From contig NC_135157.1 in assembly GCF_050948215.1 (NCBI RefSeq), positions 2,914,001-2,978,000 on the forward strand: DNA of 64,000 nucleotides. The letters run 5' to 3'. Position 1 is the stretch's first letter. Every line of letters begins with the position of its first letter. Below, piece after piece: positions 22,501-35,525 of the stretch. The stretch comes from Halictus rubicundus. Taxonomy: Eukaryota; Arthropoda; Insecta; Hymenoptera; Halictidae. Made by a program: the position numbers and the translations under genes. Below the pieces are notes generated by a model. It was not told where the DNA came from and did not search any database. It was given only the letters and a program-made list of their open reading frames with translations.

Positions 22501-25173
22501 TAGACGGCGGATTTTATGCATTTATAACAAGAATGAGTACGTGTAATTTGAAACAGTAGGAACCTTAGAAGAATTTAAAAATCCTGATATATTATTTTCA
22601 ACCCATTAACCATATTAAGAAGGACAATGAATTTCTGTTTCACTCCAGTTCGTTGCAATTCAGGTAGCAAATTTTCATTTTACATAATGATCCGTTGTCT
22701 AATATATTATATACGAAAAGTTCGCAAAATACCGCATGATGCAGATACGTCTTCGAAGAACTCAACTAAAGACTCTGGAATTGGAAGCTTCAAGCTTTAA
22801 GACGAGCCCAGAATGATGATGGTACACATCTTTACGGTGAAGTAATAACAGTTTCAATATCAAAGACTAACACTTGCAACAACAATTGAATGCTTCCATA
22901 ATTTTGAACGCCAGTGCATTTTCCTTGCATGTTCAATAATTAAGCCTTCCATGAATTGTAGCTGCACATGTTCCGACATGTACGCACTAGGAAATATCGT
23001 AATTACGGACGATCTTAGGCAAATGTTCGTCGTTTCGGGGAACGCCCGAATTAGCTCTCCCTATACAAAGCATTTAGCAGGCGTGCCAGGACGAGGCACG
23101 CACTTCCTTATCGGTCGAACACCAATTCCAGTTCCTCGCGGCCTTATCATCCGACTGATACCGGGCCGAGGAAAGAATATTATCAGAGAACTACGTCCTT
23201 AAATGTATTCAGCGCACGTTGCAAACGGTTTAACCGGCTGTGTTCTCCGGCCCCGCGTAATCTACAACGAACCTTCCCCATGCAAATCCGAAGCAATAGC
23301 GCGGCCGCGGTGAGAGACGCTCCGAAAGGAAATAAGGTACGTCGGTTCCCATCGATACCGCCTGCATATGATTTACAAGCGATTCAGAGGGAATTTATTC
23401 GCCCGTGACAACCAATACCCTAGGTTTACGACGCGGCGTTACGATATTTCTATTAAATCGCACCGTTTCGGCTCCACCGTGTCGCGGGAAGACCGCGAAA
23501 CTTTAATCCCCACTCCCATAGAAATCGGAGAAACGTCGTACAGCAATTTTCCCGTGATCCTTCTTGGTCAAATGTTGTGCCTTTTTAAGTATTTATGGGT
23601 CGGGAACGCTTTTCAGAGCGATGAAAAGTACATCTTAGGTGAAAAACGATTCAAGAGGTTGCGGAGCCTCGATTTTTCGCGACACTGCGAAACTAATCAC
23701 GTCCTTGATCGTTTTGCGATGATAAGAGCGGTGAAATTGGATTTTTCAAATATACATTCTGTCATCGCCCGTCTATCGCGGGGATATTACATTCACATTT
23801 TTAGCATACTCTCTTCGACAAACACTACACCTTGATTTCTTCGTCAATGATAAAACTCTGTTGTTTCTGATGAATTTTACAGGTAGCTTGATCAACGTGT
23901 TCGTGACACTTTTCTGATCGAAACGTCACCGAACACGACACAGTTCCTAACGAAAGAACTCGTAGTTCACACAACGTAAAAACCACGCGCACAAACAATT
24001 CCAAGATCTTCCTTCCTCGATAGCAAAATACTAGATTAACCTTTTCCTTTTACGGATGAGGATATTTGAAAATGTTAAAATTATATTCGTGGAAAGGCTA
24101 AATCCTATGCCAAAGTCTCAGGCTCTAGGAAAACAGTAAATATATACATTGAGCTTTTGTTACTAGGATAATCAAATTACTAGTTTTTACGTCTAAGAAT
24201 TAAGTGCAGTTACCAGAGGTCGCCAACATGTCGACAGTTATTTTCAAAGGGTTAAAATTCTTCCACAGATGCTCTCTGATGAATAGACTGCGGATTTTCT
24301 GCATTTATTTATTTGCATATGTATGACAAAAATGAGTAGATCAAATACAAAATAGAGAAGAGATAAAGAAATAGAGTCTAACAAATATGTATGTTATTAA
24401 TTTCCTTTAAACCGACATAAAATTCTATTTTGGCGTTGTTAATGTACAGATATCGAAGAACATATAACAACATAAAATACATATAAATTTTCTCCTTTTT
24501 CTAGGAAGTTACGAATTACAAAAAAGTTCAAGTAGCGAAAGGGGTTAAAAGAGGAAATACATTTTCATTTAACTTCCAGAATTGCTAGAAAAAGTTTTTA
24601 TTTTGGATAAAAAACTCTGCTACAAGGGTTTACCGAATGTTCTCTTAGGAAAACTTGTACAATTTATTCGGGTTGTAAAAAAAGAAAATAATACGACAGA
24701 GAGTTATAGCAGAGGATAGGAAAGGAATTGTATTCCGAATCCGCGTGGCGAAACAAAAGGCGATCCCCCACAGATTTTTCCCCCGAGGACACGACCCTAT
24801 CGGACCCCATCGAGGATTTCTATCGTGGTGGCTGGATCTGTCCACAGGATCCGATCCCATAATCGATTCCATAAAATTTCACGAGCTCGAGAACGGCCGC
24901 GTCCGCCGACGGACCGGTCCTTGCCTATCGTTTCCAAAACTCGGCCGAGGACCAGCAATCACCGCGGGATACTATTTTCGTACATCAGAAGAAGATTCGG
25001 TGTAGACGGACCGAGCCGCTCGCCGACCCTGACTCAATTTCGAACACGACCCAGCTGCCCTCATTTACCCAATCTGCCGCGTTTCGAAGCTGCTCGCAAC
25101 GACTACATAGACGTGCTAATGTGTCTCGAACAATGCCTTCTTTCCTCTTCCCTTTCGCCTTCTCGCGAGTTGC
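19512..25173. other. Unassigned; scattered transposon ends
   Basis: No gene recognised. The stretch holds GC-richer islands at 20360-20880, 21290-21640 and 22950-23830 with open frames up to 155 codons (23368-23835), none with a family motif. Single ends of the GACTGCGGA MITE are near 22508 and 24285. A fragment of the family found around 36632-36970 (CGTGACACTTTTCTGAT and ACACGACACAGTT) is at 23905-23945. The islands may be host regulatory DNA. Confidence 0.35.
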
Positions 25174-25614
25174 TTAAGGGGGCCGGCAGGGTTTGAAATC
25201 CATATGCTTATGCATGGGTCAAAACCTTTTCAAACTATCGCTTCAATATTGCAATGAGCAGTTTAAAATTGGTCACTTGTGTTTCCTAAAAGTCCAATTT
25301 ATGTCTGTATAGAGCCCAAATTTCGAATTTCTACATCATCGGGGAGTAATTAACAATATTCGGCAGAAAATTCTAATTCTGAAGCAAGTATGACGTCACA
25401 AGATGGCTGCCGCTGAGAGATTCTCTTAATTTCGCGAGATTTAGTGTTCGTATCGAAAAAAGGGCTCTATACAGACATAGCGAAGACATGTACAAACACG
25501 GTGGTATGCATTTTTAATTGATTACTTACTTATTTAAGACGTAAAATGTCTAGAAAAAAGGCACAGGATAACATAGCGTGACAGTCAAGGCCAAATGCCT
25601 GCCGGCCCCCTTAA
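25174..25614 (+). mobile_element. TTAA MITE with TTAAGGGGGCCGGCAGG ends (433 bp)
   Basis: TTAA at 25174-25177 and 25611-25614, with perfect inverted ends GGGGGCCGGCAGG / CCTGCCGGCCCCC. The interior consists of a left arm (to about 25345) and a right arm (from about 25390) which match two parts of the larger element at 40611-42351, so this is an internally deleted derivative. It contains TGACGTCA at about 25390. TTAA duplication suggests mobilisation by a piggyBac-type transposase. Confidence 0.85.
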
Positions 25615-27072
25615 AGCTGGGGAGTCCATTCGAGAGTAAAACTCTCGCGAGTTAGTTGCTCTCGACAGTATTAGGTTGTGAACATGCGAAATGTCCCATT
25701 TCGGTTTATCAGTATCTTAAATTGTGTTTTATTAAAAAATCTTGAAATTTCTTGGCATATTGTGTATCTATTTTGAAGGGCAGACCTTCGAAAGATCTTC
25801 AGACCTTTTCCTTTGTCAGATCCGGTTTTCACTTGCTTTGTTTCTGCGGCTATCCCCTTCCATACTAACGCTCTGTTTTCCAACATGCGTCAACTTGATT
25901 CATTAAGGCGGGAAGACCTCCAGGAATCGCGAAAATGTTAAAGACGCCGTTAAGGAATTTATTGGGGCCAGTTTATACAGTAGTCCGTAATTCTTGGTAA
26001 AAATAAAATCGGGGAGATTCTATGGCGCAAAAGAAGACGAAAATCAAAAATAATGAAATTACATTTTTTTTTGGCTTTGTTTTCGAGAAAAATGTGTTTG
26101 GGAATCAATCGAGTACGCGTGCACTTAACTAATAACCGGCATTACGGATTTCACTATAGCCATTTCTGCACCGGATACAATGTAGGCCGCTGATAAATAA
26201 ATTAATATTTAATACATTTTTTCATAACGAAGTATATGGATTTCTTTATCATAAAAATAATTGTATCGCATAAAGTACATCGGTAATGAATATCAGTAAT
26301 TTTTCTGTCACAAATATATAGAAAACCGTTATCTAAAAAAAAAATTGACACGGAAATAAAATGTTCCCGAATTTTTCGATAATATATTCTGTATTTTAAA
26401 AATTGGCGTGCGGTAAAATGATAGCAGTTGGAAGCTAAAATATCGGTTTTCATATGGAAACTCGCTCGTTATTTTCAAAGAGTTTGTAAAGTTTGATGTT
26501 CATCTATGTGAGTGATATGTAGGATATGATGCCCACGGCTTTTAAAATTGTGGATTTAAGAATATCGAGTTTTGAAACAACGAAGTGTGACCATATCGCC
26601 AATTCTGCAAGAATCAATTTCATAATTTCACAATATATCTCCAAAGCAGTTGTACTTTAACAAAATACTATTTTTCTTTCATACATCAGCCTGCTTACTT
26701 ACATAGGATAAAAACGAAATGAGTAAGAGTTGCAATTATGCAAGAATTGAAAACAGATAAACTTTCGTTTCTTACAGCTAAAAATGGTTTTTCTGAATCT
26801 TACAATACAGTTGGTGATCAAATTATTATGAATATTTACATATTTTATGTGTTCCCTGTTGTTGCGACTTTAATAATAGTGAAGTATACACTTTTTCCGT
26901 TCTTTACACATAGATATACTCTTTTAATATTTTCTGGTATAAATTCAAGTCTTATCATGACTTGGAAATTTGCCTGACATGAGTCCGATCTCAAACATGA
27001 TAACCAGTGAATATTAAGTTGTTTAGTAAATTATGCCTGCATGACATCAGCACCTAGAAATACAGGATCACT
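25615..27072. other. Unassigned
   Basis: AT-rich sequence without a recognised gene, RNA or repeat. Short open frames of 70-83 codons lack motifs. Confidence 0.35.
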
Positions 27073-27240
27073 ATATAGGGTGTCTCAGCTAAAGGGGGCC
27101 ACCTAAATAACACCTGTATTATTAATATTTTAAATGGTATCGAACGAAGTATACCATAGACGAAAAATTTCTTTCGTCCGGTTATTTTCTCATAGTTTTA
27201 TTATCAAGGTTAGCATTATTTTTTATCAGGGAAACATATT
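27073..27240 (+). mobile_element. Single transposon end (AGGGTGTCTCAGCTAAAG)
   Basis: TATATAGGGTGTCTCAGCTA followed by AAGGGGGCCACC looks like the terminal repeat of a TA-targeting DNA element. No second end is found nearby and no transposase is visible, so this is a truncated fragment; the right limit is arbitrary. Confidence 0.4.
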
Positions 27241-29399
27241 TTTTTTATTCCAGCTTGTAGCGACTGAGAAAATACATTTGAATATTCAAACAGCTGAACG
27301 TTTTATGAAATATTGATAGGTATATACAATTCCTTCTAAATTGTAGAAGATTTACAATTTTTGCTACACGCTGTTAAAAATTTTAACCACTATCAATGTA
27401 TTTTCAATTTCTTTCTCGATAAAACTTATGGTAATATTTTTCAAGTAATAATCTAATCGCCTACTGTAAATCTTGTCCGAGTTTTAAACACGTTTGATTT
27501 ATGGTAAAAGTCGCAATCGACGTTTTCTCATTTTGTTCTTCTCTCTCATATGTTCTTCTAAAGATCGTACAATTTGCAGCATCCTTAAAGGAACAAAGAG
27601 ATTGCTGTCACTTTGAGATGTGCGATGGAACTCGGAGAAAAGAAGCAAATTGTATGGTAACGAATTTCTCGATTGTTTCAAGGAAGCAACCCTCTTCACT
27701 TGGAAAGGATGCATTTACAAGGGATGGGATCGATACTTATACACCATCGATACTGTCATGTACTGCATTCTCCGTCGGTTTTAATCCATGCGTTTAATCA
27801 TGCGTTATTTATTTTTCAGCATCGTCTGTTCGTTTTAATTTAATTAAAAAGCTGCACGTGACTGATCGCGCAACTAATGAAGGAAACATCGATTTCTGAT
27901 ACTAATTGAATCCAGTATTACACGACTTGCGATACTACAAAGGTTTAAAACATTTATTGTTATTTAAAATAAAAATGAATGATCTTCAAACAATTTTAAG
28001 TTCAAGCTTCGTTTTGGACATTTCCTTTAACACTAAACTTGTCACGGTCAGGAGACTGATTTTTCATTTGAAAATGATTGAAAGTATAAAAACGCATTCA
28101 TGGAAAATGATTACATTTTTGCATTCATATTTTGGCCAACCGCGCCGAACGTAGAAAAGGACCGCACGGCCGAAGGGGCATTACATACCGTTAATTAAAC
28201 CGTTAAATACAGTTGAAACTATATCGTGTTTAGTGTCATTTTAATCAAAAAAATGCCACAAATAAGTTGGTAAAAGTCCCATAAAAAATAATGAAAAATA
28301 AGGAAGTTATGTAATTAGATTAGTGTAATTAGATCGGTGTTCACACCGATATACCCGACCCGATATCGTCATGTTTACACTTTACACTGCCCGACGTCAG
28401 CTCGAGGTTCTCGGCAGTGGAGGGGATAGGCAAACTGACTAAGATCGTGTAGCTCCGTCTTGCTTAGATCAAGACTTTACTGTACTATTCAAAATAGTAG
28501 AAGGATGGAAACAATTGAAGAATGTCATTATATTGCTCCCAACTTGTTAAAATTATTGAAGAAAGAAAACCATTCTTATTTGACTCCTAACGCGAGAAAC
28601 ATTTATTTTGCATAAAGATCCGCAGTACATTGATGAAAAATGGAAAGCGACTGTAACGTCGAAACAAGTGATAGAACACTGTTTCCATCAGGCCGAGATA
28701 TACTTAACACACAAAAAGTTCCAAGCGAGTCAAACTTTTTGGCCAGCCCTCGCATCTCTATTATAAAAACTTCTCTCTATTATAAAAATAAAGCAATTAT
28801 TAACTGAAATTTGAATGCTCTCCAGATCGCTGTAGCGTTCCGTGGCGGGCGGTAACGCCCACGCTGGAGGCAACCTGCGAACTTAACTAATTAAATGAAG
28901 AAAAAGCGAATCAGAAATGCGGAATGAAATTCTGCAACACGAGCTTCGTGTTCGAGGAAAGTGATATTGGTATTGACCCAGTGCACAGGCACTGAAGTTC
29001 AATTTTAGACGCTCGAGGGGTCCCATGAGAACATCTTCCACGGCGTGGGTGGAGTCTAGAAGCGTTCCTTTTACTAGATACCTTAGGACCGTCTAAAACT
29101 GCTCGAGCGCACGTGTACTGTGGCAATATTCAGATTGAATTTTGAAAAATGTAGCTTCTTCCGCAAATATCCCTCCGACTTCCTACCATATAAGTTGTGA
29201 TCAAAAGTATGATATGTAGTCATTACTATATTTTTGTGGCTTATATCGCAAAGTTTTAACTAAAATCCTTGCAATTTACTTAATGACAGTCTAATTATAT
29301 TTGCTTTGCTATTTAACCTCGGATAACTACGCGTTCAGAAACATGACGCTCGGAACATTCGAACCTTGAGACATCGGGTGATCCTTCGAATGCTTCAAT
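27241..29399. other. Unassigned
   Basis: No gene recognised. 28220-28280 (TCGTGTTTAGTGTCATTTTA and following) is a fragment of the palindromic family at 36632-36970. 28603-28636 (TTGCATAAAGATCCGCAGT) is a single end of the GACTGCGGA MITE. 28920-29110 is GC-richer without a convincing exon. Confidence 0.35.
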
Positions 29400-29691
29400 T
29401 AGGGTAATTCCAGGAGAGACGCACCACTTTTTATTGTGGCAATACTGGAGATTCTCAACTGTTTCTCTGTTATCATTTATAACATTTTAATATGCACTTT
29501 TTCGACCTTTTTTCAACAGCACATTAATATATTAAAATGAAAGTTTTGCTCATTTAACTTAATATATTATTGAAGAGATTTAAATAAATAATTAAACTAT
29601 GCCTGCCTATACTTTCAATTATTTTCAATAAAATTTTTATAAACATAAAAACATAAAAAAAATGTGGTGCACTTCTCCCGGAATTACCCTA
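29400..29691. mobile_element. TA-flanked MITE with GGGTAATTCC ends (288 bp)
   Basis: TA at 29400-29401 and 29690-29691 bracket inverted repeats: left GGGTAATTCCAGGAGAGACG, right, reversed, GGGTAATTCCGGGAGAAGTG; both are followed by CACCAC-like bases. The AT-rich interior has no frame. The GGGTAA start after TA is shared with the pogo-like element at 59409 and the satellite-bearing element at 14874. Confidence 0.85.
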
Positions 29692-32150
29692 ATAAATTCA
29701 ATAAAAAATAGAACTTTTACATTTCACTTATTCTGTTCCTTTAGAAGGTATTTTTGGTTGCAAACCTGCAAACTCGATAAAACTTGATTCCGCACTTCCA
29801 TTTGCGTAAAGAATCGCCTGCCATACTTCCTGGCGGTATATTCCCGGACCGATTCTTTTCTCAAGTTTGTCAGTTCATTATGGAAACATGCCGTCCGCGT
29901 GGCCACCATAAAAGCGAGAGATCGCCGTGATTTATGACTCGAGCACGCGGCGTTCGGTGAGGTATCATCGAATTACTATCGCCTAGAATTTCGAGAGTAC
30001 AATAAGGGAGCAGCTTTATATGCGGAGTTCGACGGAGGGGACGGTTTGTTTGCTCGTCGCGGCTCGTAATGTGTTTTCTTTTACGAGCGATCGAGTCGAG
30101 AAGATACACGGGACCGTCGTTATTAATTCTCGTTCGGTCGCGGCTCGTTTATTATGTACCAGCCCCTGTGGCCGGAGGTTGTTTCAATATTATTCACTTT
30201 TTCAAAGCTCGAAAGAAATATCACTAGGGGCGTCTAAATCTTTGTTAACACGGTGACTGCCGTGCATCCATCATCAAAGATTTCCACAACAACGAGTGAA
30301 CTGCGTTCTTCGAACTTTAATTTGTCGTAAATAACGCTTGGAAATTCCATCGGGAACACGTTGAAAACGCGATTTGAAACTTTCGAATTTTTTCGCTGAT
30401 TTTTGCATATCGTTTTTTCGAAATTTCGGAGCATACGCCAATTTTCAGTTTTCACCATCGTAAAGTGCGTTCTTCCAGTTGCAATTTGGTGCTTCAAACG
30501 TTTGAAAATTCCATCTTGAATGGATTCTTGTGTTGATCGTCTCGATCCGTTGAGTTTTGATTAGGTTGGCGACCACTAACAAGCGATTTATGCCAAGCAA
30601 CCACTTGTATCCTCGGTAACATTTCATTCTTAAATTATCCATATGATCTATGCAAGACTTCAATGAGTAACAACGTTAAATTGTATTTTATTCAATTTTT
30701 CGTTACTAGCTAGAACTTTCTACCAATTTTCTTGTAAGAAATGAATTCCATGATAAAAGAAGCAAAAATCAATACCGCGTTTTTCGACTTTCACAATAAA
30801 CCCAAAATCAATACAGTAGAACCTCGTTCATTGCAATCTCATTTTTTTGCACGGAATCCTCGTTCCCTGCATTCCCAACATTGCGATTCAATAGAGAAGG
30901 CGTTCAAGAGCAAATAAACTGTTCCATTCTGCCGTTCCAGATTAAACCTGCTACAAGATGTACTTGCTTGTAAATCAGTAAATTCTTAGCTGACCTTGTG
31001 ACGACATTTGTATTAGTATTAAAAACCGGTAATGATGAACACGAAAATATGGTAAACAAGATCTATAGAATTCAACAAAATCAAAGTTGAAATGTCTCTT
31101 AAATTATTAATGTTTCGCCATATGTTGGTTAATACTTTTTCATGGAGAATGGAGAGATGCATAGAACAGTGCATGGAAAAATGTGTCAATTTAAAAAAAG
31201 GAGGAAGACCTTGAAATCTCCGGAACTTTTTCACCTACAAACTATTATCGCCATATTATATTCCCCTTTATACTGAAAAACTAGTTTCTAAAATAACAGA
31301 AGCACGCTGTAGAATCGTCGGAACGTCAAATGTTTAAAGCATTAATGGGAAAGAATTAATGTTGGAAAGAAAGAAATTCAAGAGTGAAATTTCACTCCGG
31401 ACATGAACCACAAGGGCCCACGGAGGGTTAGAGAATTAGTCAATGCCCTTACTTTTGTCGTACTTAGAGTGCAATGTGCGGCGCAGCGCCTGGCAAAAAC
31501 TTGCGGGCGCTTCTGTCGCACCATCGACGTGCACATTGTACGCCGACGACGGAGAGGATTTACAGGTCGATCCTCGGTGAGACCGCGCGGAACCAACCGG
31601 GTGTATCAATCACCCAGTTCCCCGTGGCCGTAGCCCCGTATTCGAAGTTCGATCGAGTTCCGGCTGGGAAGTTGCGACGAACTTATACATATGAAACGGC
31701 TCGAATATCAACCGCCCAACTCCGTCCGACGGGCCGCACCCCCGGCGTCGAGTTAATTCCACGAGTTAAAGAGATAAGCGAAAATTCGCTTCCGTAATGA
31801 ATTTCCCTTCTGCGACGCGATGCGACGCGACGCGCAGTGGTCGATAAGCACGATAACTGGGACACAAATAAAAAAAAGTTACTTTAGAAATTCAAAATTG
31901 TATAATTTGATTTATTAATATCTAACACGCGCGTCTGATAAGTTTTTTCTTCCATTAAAACTCATTTCTAACTAATGTAGGAATATTTTAAGAGAAACTC
32001 CTACGTCTTAGGTGTGACGTAACGGGTGGAGTGATCTCATACCGATTTCGCTAAAGTACTTTATTCTACTTCGACAACTCGACTCTCAAACGACAATTTA
32101 ATATTCAATATCTCATCAACTCACCCGCTCGCGACTCTCGCTCTACTGAC
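29692..32150. other. Unassigned; one pogo-type end
   Basis: No gene recognised. GC-richer patches lie at 29880-30180 and 31390-31850. A Tigger-like terminus TACAGTAGAACCTCGTTCAT starts at 30812 with no matching second end. Frames of up to 107 codons in the 31400-31800 patch overlap on both strands and have no motif. Confidence 0.35.
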
Positions 32151-32357
32151 TGACTCTCTACCGACTGACTCTCTACCGACTGACTCTCTACCGACTGACT
32201 CTCTACCGACTGACTCTCTACCGACTGACTCTCTACCGACTGACTCTCTACCGACTGACTCTCTACCGACTGACTCTCTACCGACTGACTCTCTACCGAC
32301 TGACTCTCTACCGACTGACTCTCTACCGACTGACTCTCTACCGACTGACTCTCTCTC
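32151..32357 (+). repeat. 15-bp minisatellite, about 13 copies
   Basis: The unit CTCTACCGACTGACT is repeated without change about 13 times; the first unit has CTACTGACTGACT and the last grades into CTCTCTCTACAGACTGAC. The near-perfect identity suggests a recent, unstable array. Confidence 0.97.
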
Positions 32358-33603
32358 TACAGACTGACACTACATCCCTCGCATTCGCCCTTTTTATTCA
32401 AGTCCCACTTTCATTCTTCCTTTCTTGCACTTTCATTCTCTCTCTATCAGTTTCACATCCATTCGGAAAACCCAAACAGTCACGTACGCCCTGCGCTTGG
32501 CGCCCCTAAACACTTTACTCTTGTCACCGAGACCCAAACACTCTTCTTTCACACTTCGGCCCAAACAGACTTCCTTTCACGCAGGACCCAAACACGTTGG
32601 CGCCACAATGTCGCGTCCACAGTCACTCTAAACAATCACTCTAATACAGTGTCTCATTCATAACCCTACACTAAGAAACTGTGCATAATTTCAAATTATT
32701 TCAATTGTAATAATCATATTTCTCTTCTGCCAAACTGAATATGTGCCGAATTGTTTGAGAAACTGAAAACGTGTCTCTAGTAATTTGTACCATAATTTGT
32801 ACTCGGTACTCATTGCTGTAACTGCAGAATCCGATAGTAGTTACAGCCTTTTGCGGTATTAAAAAATTGATATTTCATTGAATTTTTTAAATATACAGGA
32901 CTTTAAAAATACTTTCTCAAAATGCTATGCTTCAATTCATTTAAATGATTAAGTGATGATTAAAATGAAAATCGTTTGCATTAATTGCAAGTCATAGGAA
33001 CCAAAAAGGAATTTATTTCTCTCTTTAATGGTTTTTATAAGTTATATGAAATGTATTGATACTCTCCTTATAAACCCTTTAAAACTCTTGAACTTTTTAT
33101 TCTACTCCAGATTTCTTAAATTCTTTATTCTACTCCAGATTTGTTCATAACCATATTAGTCCAGGGTAGATTTTTATTTTTGCATGCGCCGAACGTGATC
33201 CGTCCGTACATCCGTTCTAATAATTAAATCGGTAGAAAACCGAACGGAATACGCGACAGGCGCGTAAAAACTAGTTGAACAAAAAATTTTTAAATGATGC
33301 AGTAATGCATAGAATGGCGTCAGCGTTAAGCCCCATCTGTCAGTCTGGACGGGGCTTTATGAATTCTGAATTGTGCTATTGTCAGTTTCTGACACATTTG
33401 GTTCTAGTGTTACGTATATTTTCGATGCTTTAAATTTAACATTAAAGATAAAAGTCTATTTAGGAGAAAAAGAGAAAAGAAGATAATATTGATGAATTTA
33501 AGTTTCTTAATTTTATGGTTTGTTCAGTTGTAAAATCCCTAATTAGTTTCAAAAATACCATGACAAATTATTATATCTCTTTTTGAAATATTGTATCGTA
33601 TAT
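32358..33603. other. Unassigned
   Basis: AT-rich sequence. Around 32940-33030 (AAAATCGTTTGCATTAATTG) there is weak similarity to the interior of the GACTGCGGA MITE. A short hairpin AGCCCCATC...GACGGGGCT lies at 33330-33357. No gene recognised. Confidence 0.35.
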
Positions 33604-34105
33604 GGCAAGCCTGCTCAACGATGGCTCGCGGAACAGATGTGGCTACTTCTCCTCTCCACCTGCTTCGGCATGTACAGGGTGTAAAAAAATGTTTCGTCTT
33701 GGCTGTCAAGGTCTGTAAAAAAAAAAGTTAACGCAAAATTTTTCTTGATCTTGAATTTCACGGTCAAATTTCTTTTTATTGTATTGTATTCTACGCGTCA
33801 TGTAAATAAAAAGAAATTTGACCTTGAAAGTCAAGGACAATATTGCGGCAACTTTTTTTACAGATCTTCATCGATCCGAAGATGTAGAATACACCTATGG
33901 CGGCCATAACCAAATATTTCTTTACACCCTATACATGTACATGAATACGTAGCAGTGGTAAGTAACCAGCCGATGCAGCGGACGTGGGCCACGTGTCGAT
34001 GGAAAAGTCGGAGTGGACATGGTGGGGACTGACTCGCCGATTAGGCGAAGAGGAGAAGCAGTCACATCTGTTCCGCGAGTCATTATTGAGCAGACCTGGC
34101 ATTTT
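33604..34105. mobile_element. Nested palindromes: outer element split by an inner ACAGGGTGTAAA element
   Basis: Outer arms CTCGCGGAACAGATGTGGCT (33630-33649) and CAGTCACATCTGTTCCGCGA (34059-34078) face each other and extend from GCTCAACGATGG to CATTATTGAGC. Between them, at 33674-33937, lies another inverted-repeat element with ends TACAGGGTGTAAAAAAATG and TTTCTTTACACCCTATA. Its interior (TTGACCTTGAAAGTCAAGG, TTGCGGCAACTTTTTTTAC) matches the larger palindrome at 39869-40610. Confidence 0.65.
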
Positions 34106-34599
34106 TCTTGCATTTGTTTTCATGCAGTTGCATGTAGTACACATGCATTTTTATTTTGACGGAAATTGAACGAATTGCATTTTGCTAGCTGAGCACAGTT
34201 TCAATGTATAATCCAGGAAATCTGTTAAATCGAATGAATTACTCGCAAAAACCGTTTTCATATGAAACCAGAAAGATATCTGGTAGTTATAAAATTGCCC
34301 TTATCTTGTCGTGTTTCCAAATGAACACAATAATTACGGTCCGTTATAACATAGAATAAAATACAAAGAGTATGAAATAAAATGAAGTTATTACAATAGC
34401 CCCGGTATCAATTTTTCGATGTCCAGGATTTTTCCCAATTAAAATGTACGGCAGGTTATTTGAAACGGTTCATGTCAACATTTCGCTGATTCCTAAAATG
34501 ATGTCAACTGTACAGAATTCGCAAATTGACAAACCCGTGCAAACTGTACGAAAACTGTAAATTCACTTAGTCGCGAGTAAACATTAAAAATATATTTTG

Positions 34600-34790
34600 T
34601 ACGTTTCCCCGAAATTAAAACTCAAAATACATGAGGAAAAAGAAAACATAAACAATTTTGGACACTAAAATGAATGGTATGAAGCCTCACATGAAAAAAT
34701 TTTGTTCTACATTTTCGACTTATTTTTTCATGGAGAATCACCCCCTTTTCGCTTATACCACCAGTTACCGAACACCCTGTATATTTCAAT
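34600..34790 (-). mobile_element. Single end of an ACAGGGTGT-type element
   Basis: ACCGAACACCCTGTATATTT at about 34766-34785 is a reversed ACAGGGTGT terminus. Upstream TTTTGTTCTACATTTTCGAC and TTTTTTCATGGAGAATCA are similar to the right half of the palindrome at 40130-40405. The other end is missing. Confidence 0.4.
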
Positions 34791-35140
34791 AAAGACAAAC
34801 AAGCATTTCTACTGCAATCATTGTGAAATAAAAGATCTGAAACCCATCGAGCAACAACGGTACGTTCATTGTTAAACAATACGCGTTCACTTCTGCCACT
34901 GACGGTTCAATATGCGCACAAAAAGATAACCAGTTTGGAAGTTTCGTTCGGAAAGAGCCGTTCCATGCAATAAGAAACCGAGGACCGAATGGATTCTCTT
35001 CGAAACCGTATTTCCCGATCCTGAATTCTTTGGCAGTGGCTTGCGCGGGCATTTCCGCGAGCTGGTCAGAGTGGATTTTTCAAAGTTTCCGCGCTCCGAC
35101 ATCCGTAAACGTTAGGGCGAAAGAGACAAAGTTCGCTCAC

Positions 35141-35525
35141 CTTTCAGGATCCGGACGCACTCGGTCAGGTTTGGATAGTTGTCCGGATAGTTCGGACTGT
35201 AAAATTCCTGCTTGGACTCCTCACCGGTGGTGAACTTCTCGCACACGTCCGGGATGTGTCGCATTTGACGGCGTACCACATCGTTCCCGTGGAACGGCGT
35301 CGGCATCGTCGTGAAGTCATTCGGCCCCCTCGACGAAATGGGCTGGTACACCAACTGATTCTCGTGCGACGGCACTGTCTGTACATAGTTAAAAATCACG
35401 TGAGGCCACGCTATTCCACCAACTCCAAGAATGTCACGCCTTAGACCACCCACGCGCCCTACAAGATCTGCCGCAAAACTGACGGAACGGCCACCGGTCT
35501 TCAGCGAACAATACTTTATTGGATT
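35141..35525 (-). CDS. Internal exon of a CUB-domain protein, possibly Neto-like
   Basis: This is the best host-gene exon in the window. On the minus strand an acceptor TTTACAAG precedes a 385-nt open exon in phase 0, and the exon ends CTGAAAG|GTGAGC, a consensus donor, in phase 1. The last 35 residues are the start of a CUB domain: a Cys (CEKFTTG), then EFYSPNYPDNYPNLTECVRI, the SPNYPxxYPxxxxC motif of CUB domains. The part before it (YCSLKTGGRSVSF, then VGRVGGLRRDILGVGG) is a non-CUB linker. CUB modules bind ligands outside the cell in receptors and proteases. A CUB following a long linker could fit neuropilin- and tolloid-like (Neto) receptors, but I cannot exclude another CUB protein. The phase matches the exon at 42397-42842. 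The remaining CUB exons were not found. Confidence 0.82.

Noticed and set aside
23368..23835. 155-codon plus-strand open frame
   Set aside because: No recognisable motif, low-complexity-free but unmatched composition, and no clear splice sites or promoter; kept only as unassigned.
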